Shown piece by piece: positions 1 through 8,323 of a DNA stretch of 64,000 bases (its first letter is position 1; the number at the start of each line of letters is the position of its first letter). Where the stretch lies: positions 1 through 64,000 of the forward strand of contig NZ_QSLN01000001.1 of NCBI RefSeq assembly GCF_003368535.1. Reading direction: 5' to 3'. Below the pieces are notes generated by a model, which saw nothing but the letters and a program-made list of their open reading frames with translations, did not search any database and was not told where the DNA came from. Source of the stretch: Ammonifex thiophilus (lineage in GTDB: Bacteria > Bacillota > Desulfotomaculia > Desulfotomaculales > Ammonificaceae). The translations under genes were made by a program, and so were the position numbers.

Positions 1-49
1 GCTCCGCTACCCTCTGGAACTTCTCCCAAATCTGCTTTATAATCTGCAT
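1..49 (-). CDS. 5' end of an unidentified gene running off the left edge
   Basis: An ATG at 49-47 opens a reading frame that leaves the window on the left; only 16 codons are visible (MQIIKQIWEKFQRVAE). A strong Shine-Dalgarno region (complement of 56-67) precedes it. A short amphipathic N-terminus of this sort occurs in several transposase families, and the leader hairpin upstream would suit an insertion-sequence gene. The visible part is too short to assign a family. Confidence 0.45.
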   Translation of the reverse strand, partial: MQIIKQIWEKFQRVAE

Positions 50-119
50 AGAGACCTCACCCTCCTGAGTGGTTGGATTGTCAACTACTCGTCCCTGGCA
101 AAAGGACGGTGAGGTCTCT
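50..119 (-). promoter_or_regulatory. Long-range inverted repeat masking the ribosome binding site of the left-edge gene
   Basis: Positions 50-61 and 108-119 are perfect 12-nt inverted repeats (AGAGACCTCACC and its complement). In RNA made from the minus strand, the 3' arm contains the last part of the Shine-Dalgarno region and ends directly before the ATG at 49. Read-through RNA entering from outside would fold the site shut. A transcript starting between the arms would not. This arrangement is known as protection against impinging transcription in IS10 and IS50. Applying it here is inference. Confidence 0.5.
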
Positions 120-221
120 TCTTCTTTTTCTCCTCCCTCGGCTCCTGCAAGAACTCCTACGGTAACTTTACACTAACTGGGCTCTAAGCTAGAAAGTGTG
201 GGGGCAAGAAGGAGGAAGCGG

Positions 222-2144
222 CTACACTTTGAAACGGGCTACCTGATCCTCCACCCTCTTGGCCACTTCCAGCACCTGCTGGGCGCTGGCAGCTATTTCC
301 TGGGTGGAGGCAGAAAGCTCCTCAGCCGAAGCTGACACTTCCTCCGCCGAAGCAGAGATCGCCTCCGTCTCCCGGTGGGAGGCTTCAATCATGGGAACCA
401 TACTCTCCACCGCGCCAAGGATTTCATCGAAGTCCTTGATGGTATGCTCCACGTTCTCCAGTTGGTTGGCTATCTGCCGGGCCACGTCCTCGGAGGTGGC
501 CACCACCGCGCCGGTCTCTTCGTTGATATGGCGCAAAAGCTCCCTTATTTTGTCCGAGGAAGCTCGGGACTGCTCGGCCAGCTTACGCACTTCCTCCGCC
601 ACCACCGCAAAGCCCCGGCCCGCCTCCCCGGCTCGCGCCGCTTCTATGGCGGCGTTCAAGGCGAGCAAATTGGTCTGGTCTGCTATCTCGTTGATGACCT
701 CCAGGATATTGCCCGCTTGGCCGACAGAGTTTTTAAGAGACGCGAGCTTTTGGGCCACCACGCCGAAGGCTTCCCGTACCTTCCCTATGGAGGCGATGAG
801 TTCGTCGAGCTCCTGCTTCCCCGCCTGAGCCAGGCGCGCCGTCTCTTCGCTGCTGGCCTTGGTCTGGCCGAGCTCGGTGTTGATCCGCTCTAAACTGGAA
901 GCCGCCTGCTGGATGGCCTTGGCCACCTCGCTGGAGGAGGAAGCGATTTCTTCCGACGTGGCGCTCAGAGCCTCCGAACTCGCGGCCAGGGTTTTGACAT
1001 CGCTTTTGAGCTGGGAGAGAAGAGGACGCATTTTTGCTTGCAGAGTTTTTAAGGCTTGAGCCATCCTGCCTATCTCATCTTGGGCCCGCAAGTACTTTTC
1101 GGGAACCTCGGCCGTGAAATCCCCTTCGGCCAGCAGTCCCAGGTGCTTCGCGGTCACGGCGACGCCCGCGGTTATGTTGCGTGCGAAGAACCAGGTCAGG
1201 GCTAGAACCAGCCCTATGATCAGGGCGCTTATCCAAATAACGGCGTGGGTAAGTCCCGCCGTCTTTTCCAGCACCTCCTCAGCGGGCACGTTGATCCCTA
1301 TGGACCAGCCGGTGGTCTTAATGGGAGCGAAGCCCAGATACTTCTCCACCCCCTGATAGGTGTAAAGCCCCACGCCTTCCTCTCCCCGCGCCATGCGCGA
1401 GTGCACCGCCGCCAGGGAAGCCAAGCTAGAGTCGGTCTTGGCCTTTTCGATGAAGTTGGCCTGCTCCAGCACCAGTTTGCGGTCCTTATGGGCTATAATC
1501 TTGCCCGTGCTGTCGAGCATGAATCCGTAGCCGGTACGGCCGTAGTTGATGGAGGAGACAAAGGCGTTAAACTTTTCCGCGTCCAGAGTCGCCAGCAGCA
1601 CCCCTTCGATCTCGCCCGTTTGGTAGGAGCGGATAGGCGCGGCGATGGGGAAGACCGCCGTTTGGTCCACCTTGCTGATCACGGTGGTGCTGACGTTGGT
1701 CTGCCCGGCCAGAGCCTTCTTGAAGTACTCCCGATCTCCCAAATAGACGCGGCTCCCGTCCTGGTAGATGGCATTTCCTTCCTTGTCAATAATAGCCATC
1801 CGCTTGAAGCCCAGCCTTTTTGAACGCTCCAGCTCTTCCCGCAGAAGCGCCAGCTTCTCCTCCAGCGTGGAGGCGCGGTCGCCCGAGCGCCCGCGGATGA
1901 TGTTGCGGTTGGCGATGTCCTCGACAAGGCGCATTTGCGCCTGGAGCTGCGTGTCCACCGTTTCCGCCGCTTGCTTCGCAGTCTTTTGCAGAGCCTCCAG
2001 GATTTGTGCCTCCAGAGCCTTGCTGGCCTGCCTCCAGCTGGCGTAGGCCAGCGCCAGGCAACCCAGGAAAACGATGAGTCCGAAAAGAACGGTCATTTTG
2101 GTGCGCAAACTTCCCCTTAGCGCTTCAAGCTTCAACCCTTTCAT
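222..2144 (-). CDS. Methyl-accepting chemotaxis protein with periplasmic/extracellular Cache sensor
   Basis: 640-residue transmembrane chemoreceptor that would signal to CheW/CheA. A first membrane helix lies at about 18-36. An extracellular region of about 250 residues follows, with dCache-like features (a segment resembling GYGFMLDSTGKIIAH near residue 205). A second helix lies near 295-318, then a HAMP domain, then a long cytoplasmic signalling coiled coil. The hairpin tip is present, with the conserved run NLLALNAAIEAARAGE. The protein ends QVARFKV, with no CheR-binding pentapeptide. No other chemotaxis or flagellar gene is in the window, so this is a dispersed receptor. Its ligand cannot be inferred. 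A sigma-D-like promoter sits upstream. Confidence 0.93.
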   Translation of the reverse strand: MKGLKLEALRGSLRTKMTVLFGLIVFLGCLALAYASWRQASKALEAQILEALQKTAKQAAETVDTQLQAQMRLVEDIANRNIIRGRSGDRASTLEEKLALLREELERSKRLGFKRMAIIDKEGNAIYQDGSRVYLGDREYFKKALAGQTNVSTTVISKVDQTAVFPIAAPIRSYQTGEIEGVLLATLDAEKFNAFVSSINYGRTGYGFMLDSTGKIIAHKDRKLVLEQANFIEKAKTDSSLASLAAVHSRMARGEEGVGLYTYQGVEKYLGFAPIKTTGWSIGINVPAEEVLEKTAGLTHAVIWISALIIGLVLALTWFFARNITAGVAVTAKHLGLLAEGDFTAEVPEKYLRAQDEIGRMAQALKTLQAKMRPLLSQLKSDVKTLAASSEALSATSEEIASSSSEVAKAIQQAASSLERINTELGQTKASSEETARLAQAGKQELDELIASIGKVREAFGVVAQKLASLKNSVGQAGNILEVINEIADQTNLLALNAAIEAARAGEAGRGFAVVAEEVRKLAEQSRASSDKIRELLRHINEETGAVVATSEDVARQIANQLENVEHTIKDFDEILGAVESMVPMIEASHRETEAISASAEEVSASAEELSASTQEIAASAQQVLEVAKRVEDQVARFKV

Positions 2145-2156
2145 CCCTTAGCTCCA

Positions 2157-2174
2157 CTCCGCCCAAGGGCGGAG
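2157..2174. repeat. 18-nt perfect inverted repeat in the chemoreceptor leader
   Basis: CTCCGCCC-AA-GGGCGGAG lies 13 nt upstream of the chemoreceptor start. In RNA it forms an 8-bp G+C-rich hairpin in the 5' untranslated region. No T-run follows on either strand, so it is not a standard terminator. Its role is unknown. Confidence 0.5.
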
Positions 2175-2216
2175 CTCCTTAGCCTCCCTCCTTGCCGCCT
2201 AGTTCTTTTTAGACAG

Positions 2217-2243
2217 ATATCGAGCTAACCAGGAAGAAATTGA
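2217..2243 (-). promoter_or_regulatory. Sigma-D/FliA-like promoter for the chemoreceptor
   Basis: Read on the minus strand: TCAA, 15 nt, CTCGATAT. The Bacillus sigma-D consensus is TAAA-N15-GCCGATAT, so two positions differ and the spacing is exact. It lies about 73 nt upstream of a chemoreceptor, the type of gene this sigma factor controls. Confidence 0.6.
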
Positions 2244-2307
2244 GTCTTCCCGGTGCGATTTTTTAACTTTTGGGTGCCAGATTCGGCGGTGACAGTCCTT
2301 GGGGAGT

Positions 2308-4563
2308 TTAGGAGAAAAGAAGGTGCAAGAGCCTAAGACAGCGCAGGGCCATTCCTTTATCTAGAGGCCGGTTGCCACTGCCGCACTTGGGAGACATCAC
2401 GCAGGAAGGGCAGCCGTCCTCGCACTGGCAGGAAGAGACCAGTTCCCGGGCCACCTCCAAAAGCTGGGGAAAAGCGAAGAAGAGACGCTCCGTGATCCCC
2501 GACCCTCCGGGAAAGGCGTCGTAGAGGAAAATCCCCGGGCCACCTAGCTGCCGATGGTACAGGGTGCTCAAACCACCCAGATCCCAGCGGTCGGCCATAG
2601 TAAGGCAAGGGGCAGCGGCGATCAAAAGATGCTCTATGGCGTGCAGGGCCCCGGCGGGATCCCCCGGACCGGCCCGTCGCAAAAGCTCAGGAGCTATGCC
2701 CAACCACAAGCCGGAAGTGGAAAACCTCACGGCCGGCGCCTGAGGCAAAGGGTAGCTCCTGCCTTCCTCCTTGCTCCCCACCCGTTTCAGCACGTACTCC
2801 ACCACTTTCTCCACTACCGTGACTTCACCACGACAAAGGGATAACTCCTCGACTTTCCGCTCCTCCTGCAAGCGGTCAACGGAGACCTCTACCAGACGTC
2901 TGGATTCGGTATAGACGTTGGGAGGCGCCTCCCGCAGATATATGCGCCGGCCTTCCAGGTCCTGCTTCACTACCTCGTAGGCCTGCCCCTGGTGGAGGTA
3001 AATGGCTCCCGGGTAAAGTTCCAGGCAAGCCCGCCGGTACTCCACCTCCTCCAGCTTTTCCCCCTCGTGCAAAAGCCAAACACCCCCTTCCTCAAAAGCA
3101 TCCAGGGATACTTTGAGGGAAGGGGGAACCTCTTCGGTGCTGACGTAGCCCCGGTGACCCATGCGGCACGCCAGGCCCGCCTTTTCCAGATCCTGCAGGC
3201 AGGAAGAAAGCTTGGGGCCGAAAAAGGCCACGTCGGCAGGGCAAAGCGGCAACTCATCGGCCGCGCAGCGCAGGTGCTGGGAAAGAACATAAGGGTTATC
3301 CAGGGGGATCACCGCCTGCTCCAGAGGGGCGGAAAACAGACGATGAGGGTGCCGGGCAAAATACTGGTTCAAAGGTTCTTCCGTAGCCACCAGCACCACC
3401 ACCGACTCGCGCCTCCCCCGCCCCGCTCTTCCCGCCTGCTGGCGGAAGGAGGCCACCGTCCCGGGATAGCCAGCAATTATCACTGCGTCCAAGCCCCCCA
3501 GGTCCACACCGAGCTCCATGGCGTTGGTGGTTACCACTCCCCTGAGTTTTCCTTCCTTTAACCGGTTCTCTATGCTCCGACGAACCTCCGGAAGGTAGCC
3601 GGCCCGGTAAGGGCTTATTCCCTTCTCTTCTCCCCCGGCCCAGATGGCGATGAGTTCCGCCATCTTGCGCGAGCCGGTAAAGCAGAGAACCTGCCAGCCC
3701 TCCTCTACAAAGGTCTGCACTAGCCGCGCCGCCTGCAGGAAAGGAGAGAGATCGGGGAAAAGAGCCGCGTTGAAGAGGAGATAGCGCCTCCTGCCTCGCG
3801 CTGCCCCGTCCTCCTCCACCACCTGAAATTCCTTCCCCGTGAGTCTGGCCGCGTGCTCTGCCGGGTCGGCCATGGTGGCAGAAGAAAGGATGAACTGGGG
3901 GTCAGCTCCGTAGTAGGAGAGTACCCGGCGCAGACGCCGGAAGAAGTAAGCTACATGGGCCCCGAAAATCCCCCGGTACCAGTGCGCCTCGTCCACCACC
4001 ACGAAGCGGAGATTAGACCAGAAGCGGGCCCACTGGCGGTGGTAGCGCAGGTAGCGGTGCATAGCGTGGGGATTGCTGAGGATAAGGCGGGACTTGGCCC
4101 TTATCTCTCTGCGCTTCTCTCCTGGAGTATCGCCATCGTAAACGGCGGGAAAAATCTTTCCCCGCGTTTCCCTTTCCAGTTCCCGTAAAAACTTCAACTG
4201 ATCGTAGGCCAGGGCCTTAAGCGGATAAAGAAAGAGGGCGGTAGCCTGGGGATCTTCATACAGGTGCTCGAAGACCGGCAGGCAAAAGGCTAAAGTTTTA
4301 CCCGAGGAAGTGGGGGTTACCAGGACCACGTTTTCCCCGCCTCTTACCCGCCGCAAAACCTCCGCCTGATGTAGGTAGGGCTTAATTCCCCGCCTTTTGA
4401 GCCAGGAAGCCAGGACCAAAGGAAGGGGGGGATCGATTTCGCCGTAGACCGGGGTTTTGGCCGGTTCCTCCCATTCGGAGACCAGCTGCCGGCCCTCCCC
4501 CGGGACTCGGCGCAAAAGAGCCAAAAGATCGGGACTAAACTTACTCTTCTCCCTTGCCCTCAT
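2308..4563 (-). CDS. DEAD/DEAH-box helicase with C-terminal DUF1998 zinc domain (MrfA/YprA family)
   Basis: 751-residue superfamily 2 helicase. The ATP site is TPTSSGKT at residues 83-90, the Walker B box is DEAH at 191-194, and an SAT motif lies near 228. The second RecA domain carries an arginine-rich motif VI (QQAGRAGRG). The C-terminal DUF1998 region has four closely spaced cysteines in the pattern CQC..GCPSC....KCGSGN near residues 712-733, the metal site of the family. B. subtilis MrfA works in a mitomycin-C repair route independent of UvrABC. A repair role here rests on that homology. recG lies next to it in the opposite direction, so two DNA-repair helicases are divergent neighbours. 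Confidence 0.9.
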   Translation of the reverse strand: MRAREKSKFSPDLLALLRRVPGEGRQLVSEWEEPAKTPVYGEIDPPLPLVLASWLKRRGIKPYLHQAEVLRRVRGGENVVLVTPTSSGKTLAFCLPVFEHLYEDPQATALFLYPLKALAYDQLKFLRELERETRGKIFPAVYDGDTPGEKRREIRAKSRLILSNPHAMHRYLRYHRQWARFWSNLRFVVVDEAHWYRGIFGAHVAYFFRRLRRVLSYYGADPQFILSSATMADPAEHAARLTGKEFQVVEEDGAARGRRRYLLFNAALFPDLSPFLQAARLVQTFVEEGWQVLCFTGSRKMAELIAIWAGGEEKGISPYRAGYLPEVRRSIENRLKEGKLRGVVTTNAMELGVDLGGLDAVIIAGYPGTVASFRQQAGRAGRGRRESVVVLVATEEPLNQYFARHPHRLFSAPLEQAVIPLDNPYVLSQHLRCAADELPLCPADVAFFGPKLSSCLQDLEKAGLACRMGHRGYVSTEEVPPSLKVSLDAFEEGGVWLLHEGEKLEEVEYRRACLELYPGAIYLHQGQAYEVVKQDLEGRRIYLREAPPNVYTESRRLVEVSVDRLQEERKVEELSLCRGEVTVVEKVVEYVLKRVGSKEEGRSYPLPQAPAVRFSTSGLWLGIAPELLRRAGPGDPAGALHAIEHLLIAAAPCLTMADRWDLGGLSTLYHRQLGGPGIFLYDAFPGGSGITERLFFAFPQLLEVARELVSSCQCEDGCPSCVMSPKCGSGNRPLDKGMALRCLRLLHLLFS

Positions 4564-4681
4564 CGTTCTTCCTCTTTCTTTTTCCCTCCAAAAGCTCCAC
4601 TAGCACGCAGGCCAGTACAACTGCGCTCCAAAAGAGGCAAAAGAGCCCTATCGCCCAGGAGTAGCCAGGCAAAACCTCCAT
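4541..4681 (-). CDS. Possible 46-residue single-span membrane protein
   Basis: An ATG at 4681 gives a 46-residue frame with one hydrophobic helix (residues about 9-31, including WAIGLFCLFWSAVVLACVLV) and a highly basic tail (EGKRKRK). Its end overlaps the helicase start by 23 nt. The composition is that of a real membrane segment. There is no clear Shine-Dalgarno sequence, however, and the overlap may simply be chance. Not recognised. Confidence 0.3.
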   Translation of the reverse strand: MEVLPGYSWAIGLFCLFWSAVVLACVLVELLEGKRKRKNDEGKGEE

Positions 4682-4723
4682 GGTTTAAATACTTAGGCGG
4701 GTGCCCTCTTTTCCCTTCCCGCG

Positions 4724-4752
4724 TTGCGCAAGATCTCCCGGCGCGCTAAATT
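4724..4752 (+). promoter_or_regulatory. Sigma-A-type promoter for recG
   Basis: TTGCGC, 17 nt, TAAATT, ending 21 nt before the recG start codon. Spacing is optimal and four of six bases match at each box. Confidence 0.5.
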
Positions 4753-4773
4753 TTAGGGGAGAGGGGGAGTAAG

Positions 4774-6831
4774 GTGGCGACCATATGGGAAAGACCGGTA
4801 CAATACCTTAAGGGAGTAGGGCCGCAGCGGGCGCGCTGGCTCTCTCGCCTGGGCATAAACACCGTAGGAGACCTTTTATACCACCTCCCCCGCCGCTACG
4901 AGGACCGCACCTTCAGCCGACCTTTGCAAACTTTGGCCGACGGGGAAACGGTAACGGTTCGGGGAGAGGTTTTAACCGCAGAAGAAAGCACGACGCGCTC
5001 TGGGCTCAAGATAATCCGGGCCGCTCTGCGTCACCCCGAAGGAACTTTTTACGCCTTGTGGTTTAACCAAACCTACCTCACTCAAATCCTCAAGCCGAGA
5101 GTTAAAATTACGGTCACCGGGAAGGTGCGCCGGCTGCTGGGCTTGGTAGAAATCCAGGTGACTGACTTCGAGATCGGAGAAGACGAGGAAGGAATTAACT
5201 CGGGACGCATCGTCCCCGTTTACCCTTCTACAGAGAAGCTGCCCCAGCGCACCCTCCGCTCCTTAATCTTCCGGGCGCTGGAGGAAAATGCCGCTGAGCT
5301 CCCGGAGCTCCTGCCTCCGCACCTCCTCCGCCAGGGCTTTCTCACCCGCGCTCAGGCTCTGCGGGAGGTTCACTTCCCCTCCACCCTGGAAAGGGCGGAA
5401 GAAGCCCGGAAGAGGCTGGTGCTGGAAGAGCTCTTCCTCCTTCAGCTGGCCCTGGGGCAGCGCCGGCGCCACCTAAGCGCGGCCCGCAAGCCGCAGCCCT
5501 GCGCTCCCGATGGCCCTCTGGTGCAGCAGTTCCTGGCCAGCCTCCCCTTCTCCCTGACCCCGGCCCAGAAGCGGGCCTGGCGGGAAATCGCTCGAGACAT
5601 GGAAAGCCCCCGCCCCATGCACCGGCTACTTCAGGGAGACGTGGGGGCAGGCAAAACGGTGGTGGCGGCCCTGGCTCTGGTTAAAGCAGTGGAAAACGGG
5701 AAGCAAGCCGCCCTCATGGCCCCCACCGAAATACTGGCCGAGCAGCACTACCTAAATCTTCACCCACTTTTAGAAAAGATTGGCGTAAAGGTGGGGCTGC
5801 TTACCGGCAATCTAAAAAAAGAGGTGCGCTGGCGGCAAATCGCGGCCATAGCCCGGGGGGACATAGATATAGTCATAGGCACCCACGCCTTGATCCAGGA
5901 GGAAGTGAACTTTCACCGCCTGGGGCTGGTGGTGATAGACGAGCAGCATCGCTTCGGCGTGCGCCAGCGAACCGTGTTGCGCCAGAAAGGGGAAGCGCCG
6001 GACGTCCTGGTCATGACCGCCACCCCCATCCCCCGCACTTTGGCCCTTACTCTCTACGGCGATCTGGATCTTAGCGTGATAGACTCCCTCCCTCCGGGAA
6101 GGCAGCCGGTAAAGACCGTATGGATAAAGCCGAGCGCCCTCCCCCGCGTCTATAACTTCATCCGCCAGGAAGCAGCTCAGGGGAACCAGGCCTTCTTCGT
6201 CTGCCCCCTTATCGAAGAGTCGGAGGAACTCAACGCACAGGCGGCCAGTAAACTGGCGGAGGAACTCAAGAAGTTCTTTCCTGACTTTCCGATAGGTCTC
6301 CTACATGGGCGGCTTAAGCTGGAGGAAAAAGAGCGGGTAATGGCCGCCTTCCGGAGCGGAGAGATTAAACTGTTGGTTACCACCAGCGTGGTGGAAGTAG
6401 GGGTCGACGTTCCCAACGCCACGGTGATGGTGATTTACGATGCCGATCGTTTCGGCCTGGCCCAACTGCACCAACTGCGCGGCCGGGTGGGGCGCAGCGA
6501 TAAGCCCTCTTACTGCATCCTGGTGGCCGACAAGGTGACTCCTGAAGCCCAGGCCCGGCTCAAGGCCTTCACCAACTTGAGAGACGGCTTTGCCTTGGCC
6601 GAAGAAGACCTCCGGATAAGAGGGCCAGGGGAATTTTTCGGCACCCGCCAGTCGGGCCTGCCGGAACTGAAAGTGGCCGATCTTTTGCGCGACCATCAGC
6701 TCCTTCCCTTGGCCCGGGAAGAAGCTGGGCGCTTTTTAGAAAAAGATCCCTCCCTTTCCTCCCCACTGGGCAGGGTTTTGCGCCAAGAGATCGCCCACCG
6801 TTTCGCCGCCTTCAGAGACTTCGTGGGCTAA
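4774..6831 (+). CDS. recG: ATP-dependent DNA helicase RecG
   Basis: 685 residues, the usual length. RecG drives branch migration and regression of stalled replication forks and processes Holliday junctions. The N-terminal wedge/OB region is visible (VTVRGEVL near residue 60). The Walker A motif is GDVGAGKT (288-295), the Walker B box DEQH (389-392), followed by TATPIPRTLALT. The second RecA domain has the RecG/Mfd-type motif HQLRGRVGRS. The chosen start is GTG at 4774 behind GAGAGGGGGAG. In many Firmicutes recG lies in the rsmD-coaD neighbourhood, as here. Confidence 0.97.
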   Translation: MATIWERPVQYLKGVGPQRARWLSRLGINTVGDLLYHLPRRYEDRTFSRPLQTLADGETVTVRGEVLTAEESTTRSGLKIIRAALRHPEGTFYALWFNQTYLTQILKPRVKITVTGKVRRLLGLVEIQVTDFEIGEDEEGINSGRIVPVYPSTEKLPQRTLRSLIFRALEENAAELPELLPPHLLRQGFLTRAQALREVHFPSTLERAEEARKRLVLEELFLLQLALGQRRRHLSAARKPQPCAPDGPLVQQFLASLPFSLTPAQKRAWREIARDMESPRPMHRLLQGDVGAGKTVVAALALVKAVENGKQAALMAPTEILAEQHYLNLHPLLEKIGVKVGLLTGNLKKEVRWRQIAAIARGDIDIVIGTHALIQEEVNFHRLGLVVIDEQHRFGVRQRTVLRQKGEAPDVLVMTATPIPRTLALTLYGDLDLSVIDSLPPGRQPVKTVWIKPSALPRVYNFIRQEAAQGNQAFFVCPLIEESEELNAQAASKLAEELKKFFPDFPIGLLHGRLKLEEKERVMAAFRSGEIKLLVTTSVVEVGVDVPNATVMVIYDADRFGLAQLHQLRGRVGRSDKPSYCILVADKVTPEAQARLKAFTNLRDGFALAEEDLRIRGPGEFFGTRQSGLPELKVADLLRDHQLLPLAREEAGRFLEKDPSLSSPLGRVLRQEIAHRFAAFRDFVG

Positions 6832-6841
6832 GTTTTACCGC

Positions 6842-6871
6842 GTATGACTCCCCTTATACCCACGAAAAATA
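6842..6871 (+). promoter_or_regulatory. Possible forespore (sigma-F/G) promoter for the SASP gene
   Basis: GTATG, 15 nt, ACGAAAAATA. The -35 box fits the forespore GNATR pattern and the A-rich -10 resembles sigma-F/G boxes, but the leading GG of sigma-F is missing. It overlaps the end of recG and lies 32 nt before the SASP start. Forespore expression is expected for SASPs. Confidence 0.4.
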
Positions 6872-6903
6872 AGACCAGAAAGGCGGCGAAGGAGGTGAAA
6901 AGA

Positions 6904-7134
6904 ATGGCACAGGGTCAGCGCACCAACCGGGTGCTGGTGCCCGAGGCGCGGGCGGCGCTCGACCAGATGAAGTGGGAGATCGCCCGCGAGGTGGGCATCA
7001 ACCTGCCGCCCGGGAGCTACCTCGGTGACGTCCCCTCCCGTATGAACGGGGCCATCGGGGGTCACATGGTCCGCCGGATGATCTTGGAGTACGAGCGTAA
7101 CCTGGCGGCCAATGTCTTGGGCACCACCCGTTAA
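6904..7134 (+). CDS. Alpha/beta-type small acid-soluble spore protein
   Basis: 76-residue DNA-binding spore protein. These proteins coat forespore DNA, shift it towards the A form and protect it from UV and heat. After germination GPR degrades them as an amino-acid source. Family hallmarks are LVPEARAALDQMKWEIAREV near the N-terminus and GAIGGHMVRRMI in the second helix. The start at 6904 is preferred over an upstream in-frame ATG (6844) because AAGGAGGTG lies at ideal distance and homologues begin here. The GPR gene, whose product cleaves it, lies directly downstream on the other strand. Confidence 0.95.
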   Translation: MAQGQRTNRVLVPEARAALDQMKWEIAREVGINLPPGSYLGDVPSRMNGAIGGHMVRRMILEYERNLAANVLGTTR

Positions 7135-7145
7135 GCTTTGCTTAC

Positions 7146-7200
7146 CCGCGGGTGGAAGAGGAAAGGCGCGACCTTATAAACCTCCTCCACCCGCGGTTTT
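7146..7200 (+). terminator. Rho-independent terminator between SASP and gpr
   Basis: A 16-bp stem with one mismatch (7146-7161 with 7181-7196) is followed by TTTTAATAT. It lies 11 nt after the SASP stop. It overlaps the last codons of the convergent gpr gene and may also act for that gene. Confidence 0.8.
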
Positions 7201-8152
7201 AATATAGATACAGGTAGGCCTCTTCCGGATCCATGCCCGGATGAAGAGCTACCGCCAAGCCCCCGGCCAAAATGCGCGCCGTATTCTGCACCAGCGTGTC
7301 GATCTCTTTGGGCGTAACCATCAAACGCCCGCCGAAGGGAGCCAGTAGCTGATCGATCACCCGCTGAACCAGCTCCGGATGCAGGCATTTATACACTTCT
7401 CGCAAGCGCGGGTGCTGGTTGAGTTCCTGCCAGAGCTTTTCCATGGCGTCCTGGGCGATAAAGGCAGCGTGAACAACGGTGGGAACCCCTACAGCTATCA
7501 CCGGCACCCCCATGGTTTCCCGGTTGATACCTGCCCGGTCGTTGCCTATGCCTGAGCCGGGACTTATACCTGTATCGGCCAACTGTATGCTGGTGGCTAT
7601 CCGGGCCACGCTGCGGGCCGCCAGCGCGTCTATGGTGATGACCACGTCAGGTTTTATCTTCTCCACCACGCCGCGAATTATTTCCGCCGTCTCGATTCCT
7701 GTGGTACCCAGCACTCCCGGCGCTAGGGCACTCACCTCCCTGAGCCCTCCCCGCAACTCCTGAGGGGCATAGTGAAAGAGGTGCCGGGTAACCAGGGTGT
7801 AATCGACCGTGCGGGGGCCCAAAGCATCCGGGGTGGCGTGCCAGTTTCCCAGGCCCACTACTAAAGCGCTGGCCGTCTCGGGCAAGTCTTTCAGCAGTAG
7901 ACGGAGCTTTTCCCCCAGAAGCTTTATCAATTCCTGGTGGATTTGCCGGTTATTCTCTAAAAGTGCAGGGGACTCGATGGTGATGTAAGTCCCCTTGGGT
8001 TTTTGCATCAAGCGCTCCGCCTCTTCCGTCTCCACCCGTACAGTGGTTACCAGAGCGTAAGGACGCTCTTCTTTTTCCACCCTTACCCCGGGAATTTCTT
8101 TACCGGTTCGTGCCCGGGCCAGATCGTGGGCTTCTACCGCCAGATCTAGCAC
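7199..8152 (-). CDS. gpr: GPR, spore germination protease (peptidase family A25)
   Basis: 317-residue protease that starts SASP degradation at germination. The two catalytic aspartates of the family are recognisable as D109 (in ATPDALGP) and D175 (in VITIDALAAR). They are 66 residues apart, the same distance as Asp127 and Asp193 of the B. megaterium enzyme. The start is GTG at 8152 behind GGGGAGGTAATAAA. The protein therefore begins at LDLAVEAHD, roughly where the mature Bacillus enzyme begins, and seems to lack the autoproteolysed N-terminal propeptide. A sigma-F-like promoter lies 29 nt upstream, matching the forespore timing known for gpr. Confidence 0.95.
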   Translation of the reverse strand: MLDLAVEAHDLARARTGKEIPGVRVEKEERPYALVTTVRVETEEAERLMQKPKGTYITIESPALLENNRQIHQELIKLLGEKLRLLLKDLPETASALVVGLGNWHATPDALGPRTVDYTLVTRHLFHYAPQELRGGLREVSALAPGVLGTTGIETAEIIRGVVEKIKPDVVITIDALAARSVARIATSIQLADTGISPGSGIGNDRAGINRETMGVPVIAVGVPTVVHAAFIAQDAMEKLWQELNQHPRLREVYKCLHPELVQRVIDQLLAPFGGRLMVTPKEIDTLVQNTARILAGGLAVALHPGMDPEEAYLYLY

Positions 8153-8180
8153 TTTATTACCTCCCCGGCGTTCCTTCCCC

Positions 8181-8210
8181 TATTTTCCCCCCAACCCCAG
8201 CCTCCTATGC
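8181..8210 (-). promoter_or_regulatory. Sigma-F-type promoter of gpr
   Basis: On the minus strand: GCATA, 15 nt, GGGGAAAATA. This agrees with the sigma-F pattern GYATA-N15-GGNNANAMTR at every defined base. It lies 29 nt upstream of the gpr start. Confidence 0.7.
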
Positions 8211-8251
8211 GGCTTAGGTGGGGCTTCTGGGCGGTCTTGGTTTTTCCAGGA

Positions 8252-8281
8252 TTTACGGCGCTTGACCGTTCCGGCTATAAT
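8252..8281 (+). promoter_or_regulatory. Sigma-A-type promoter for rsmD-coaD
   Basis: TTTACG, 18 nt, TATAAT (perfect -10), 42 nt upstream of the chosen rsmD start. Confidence 0.55.
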
Positions 8282-8323
8282 TAAGTTCGAGTAAAGTGCC
8301 GAATATCGATGTGGGGCGATATT

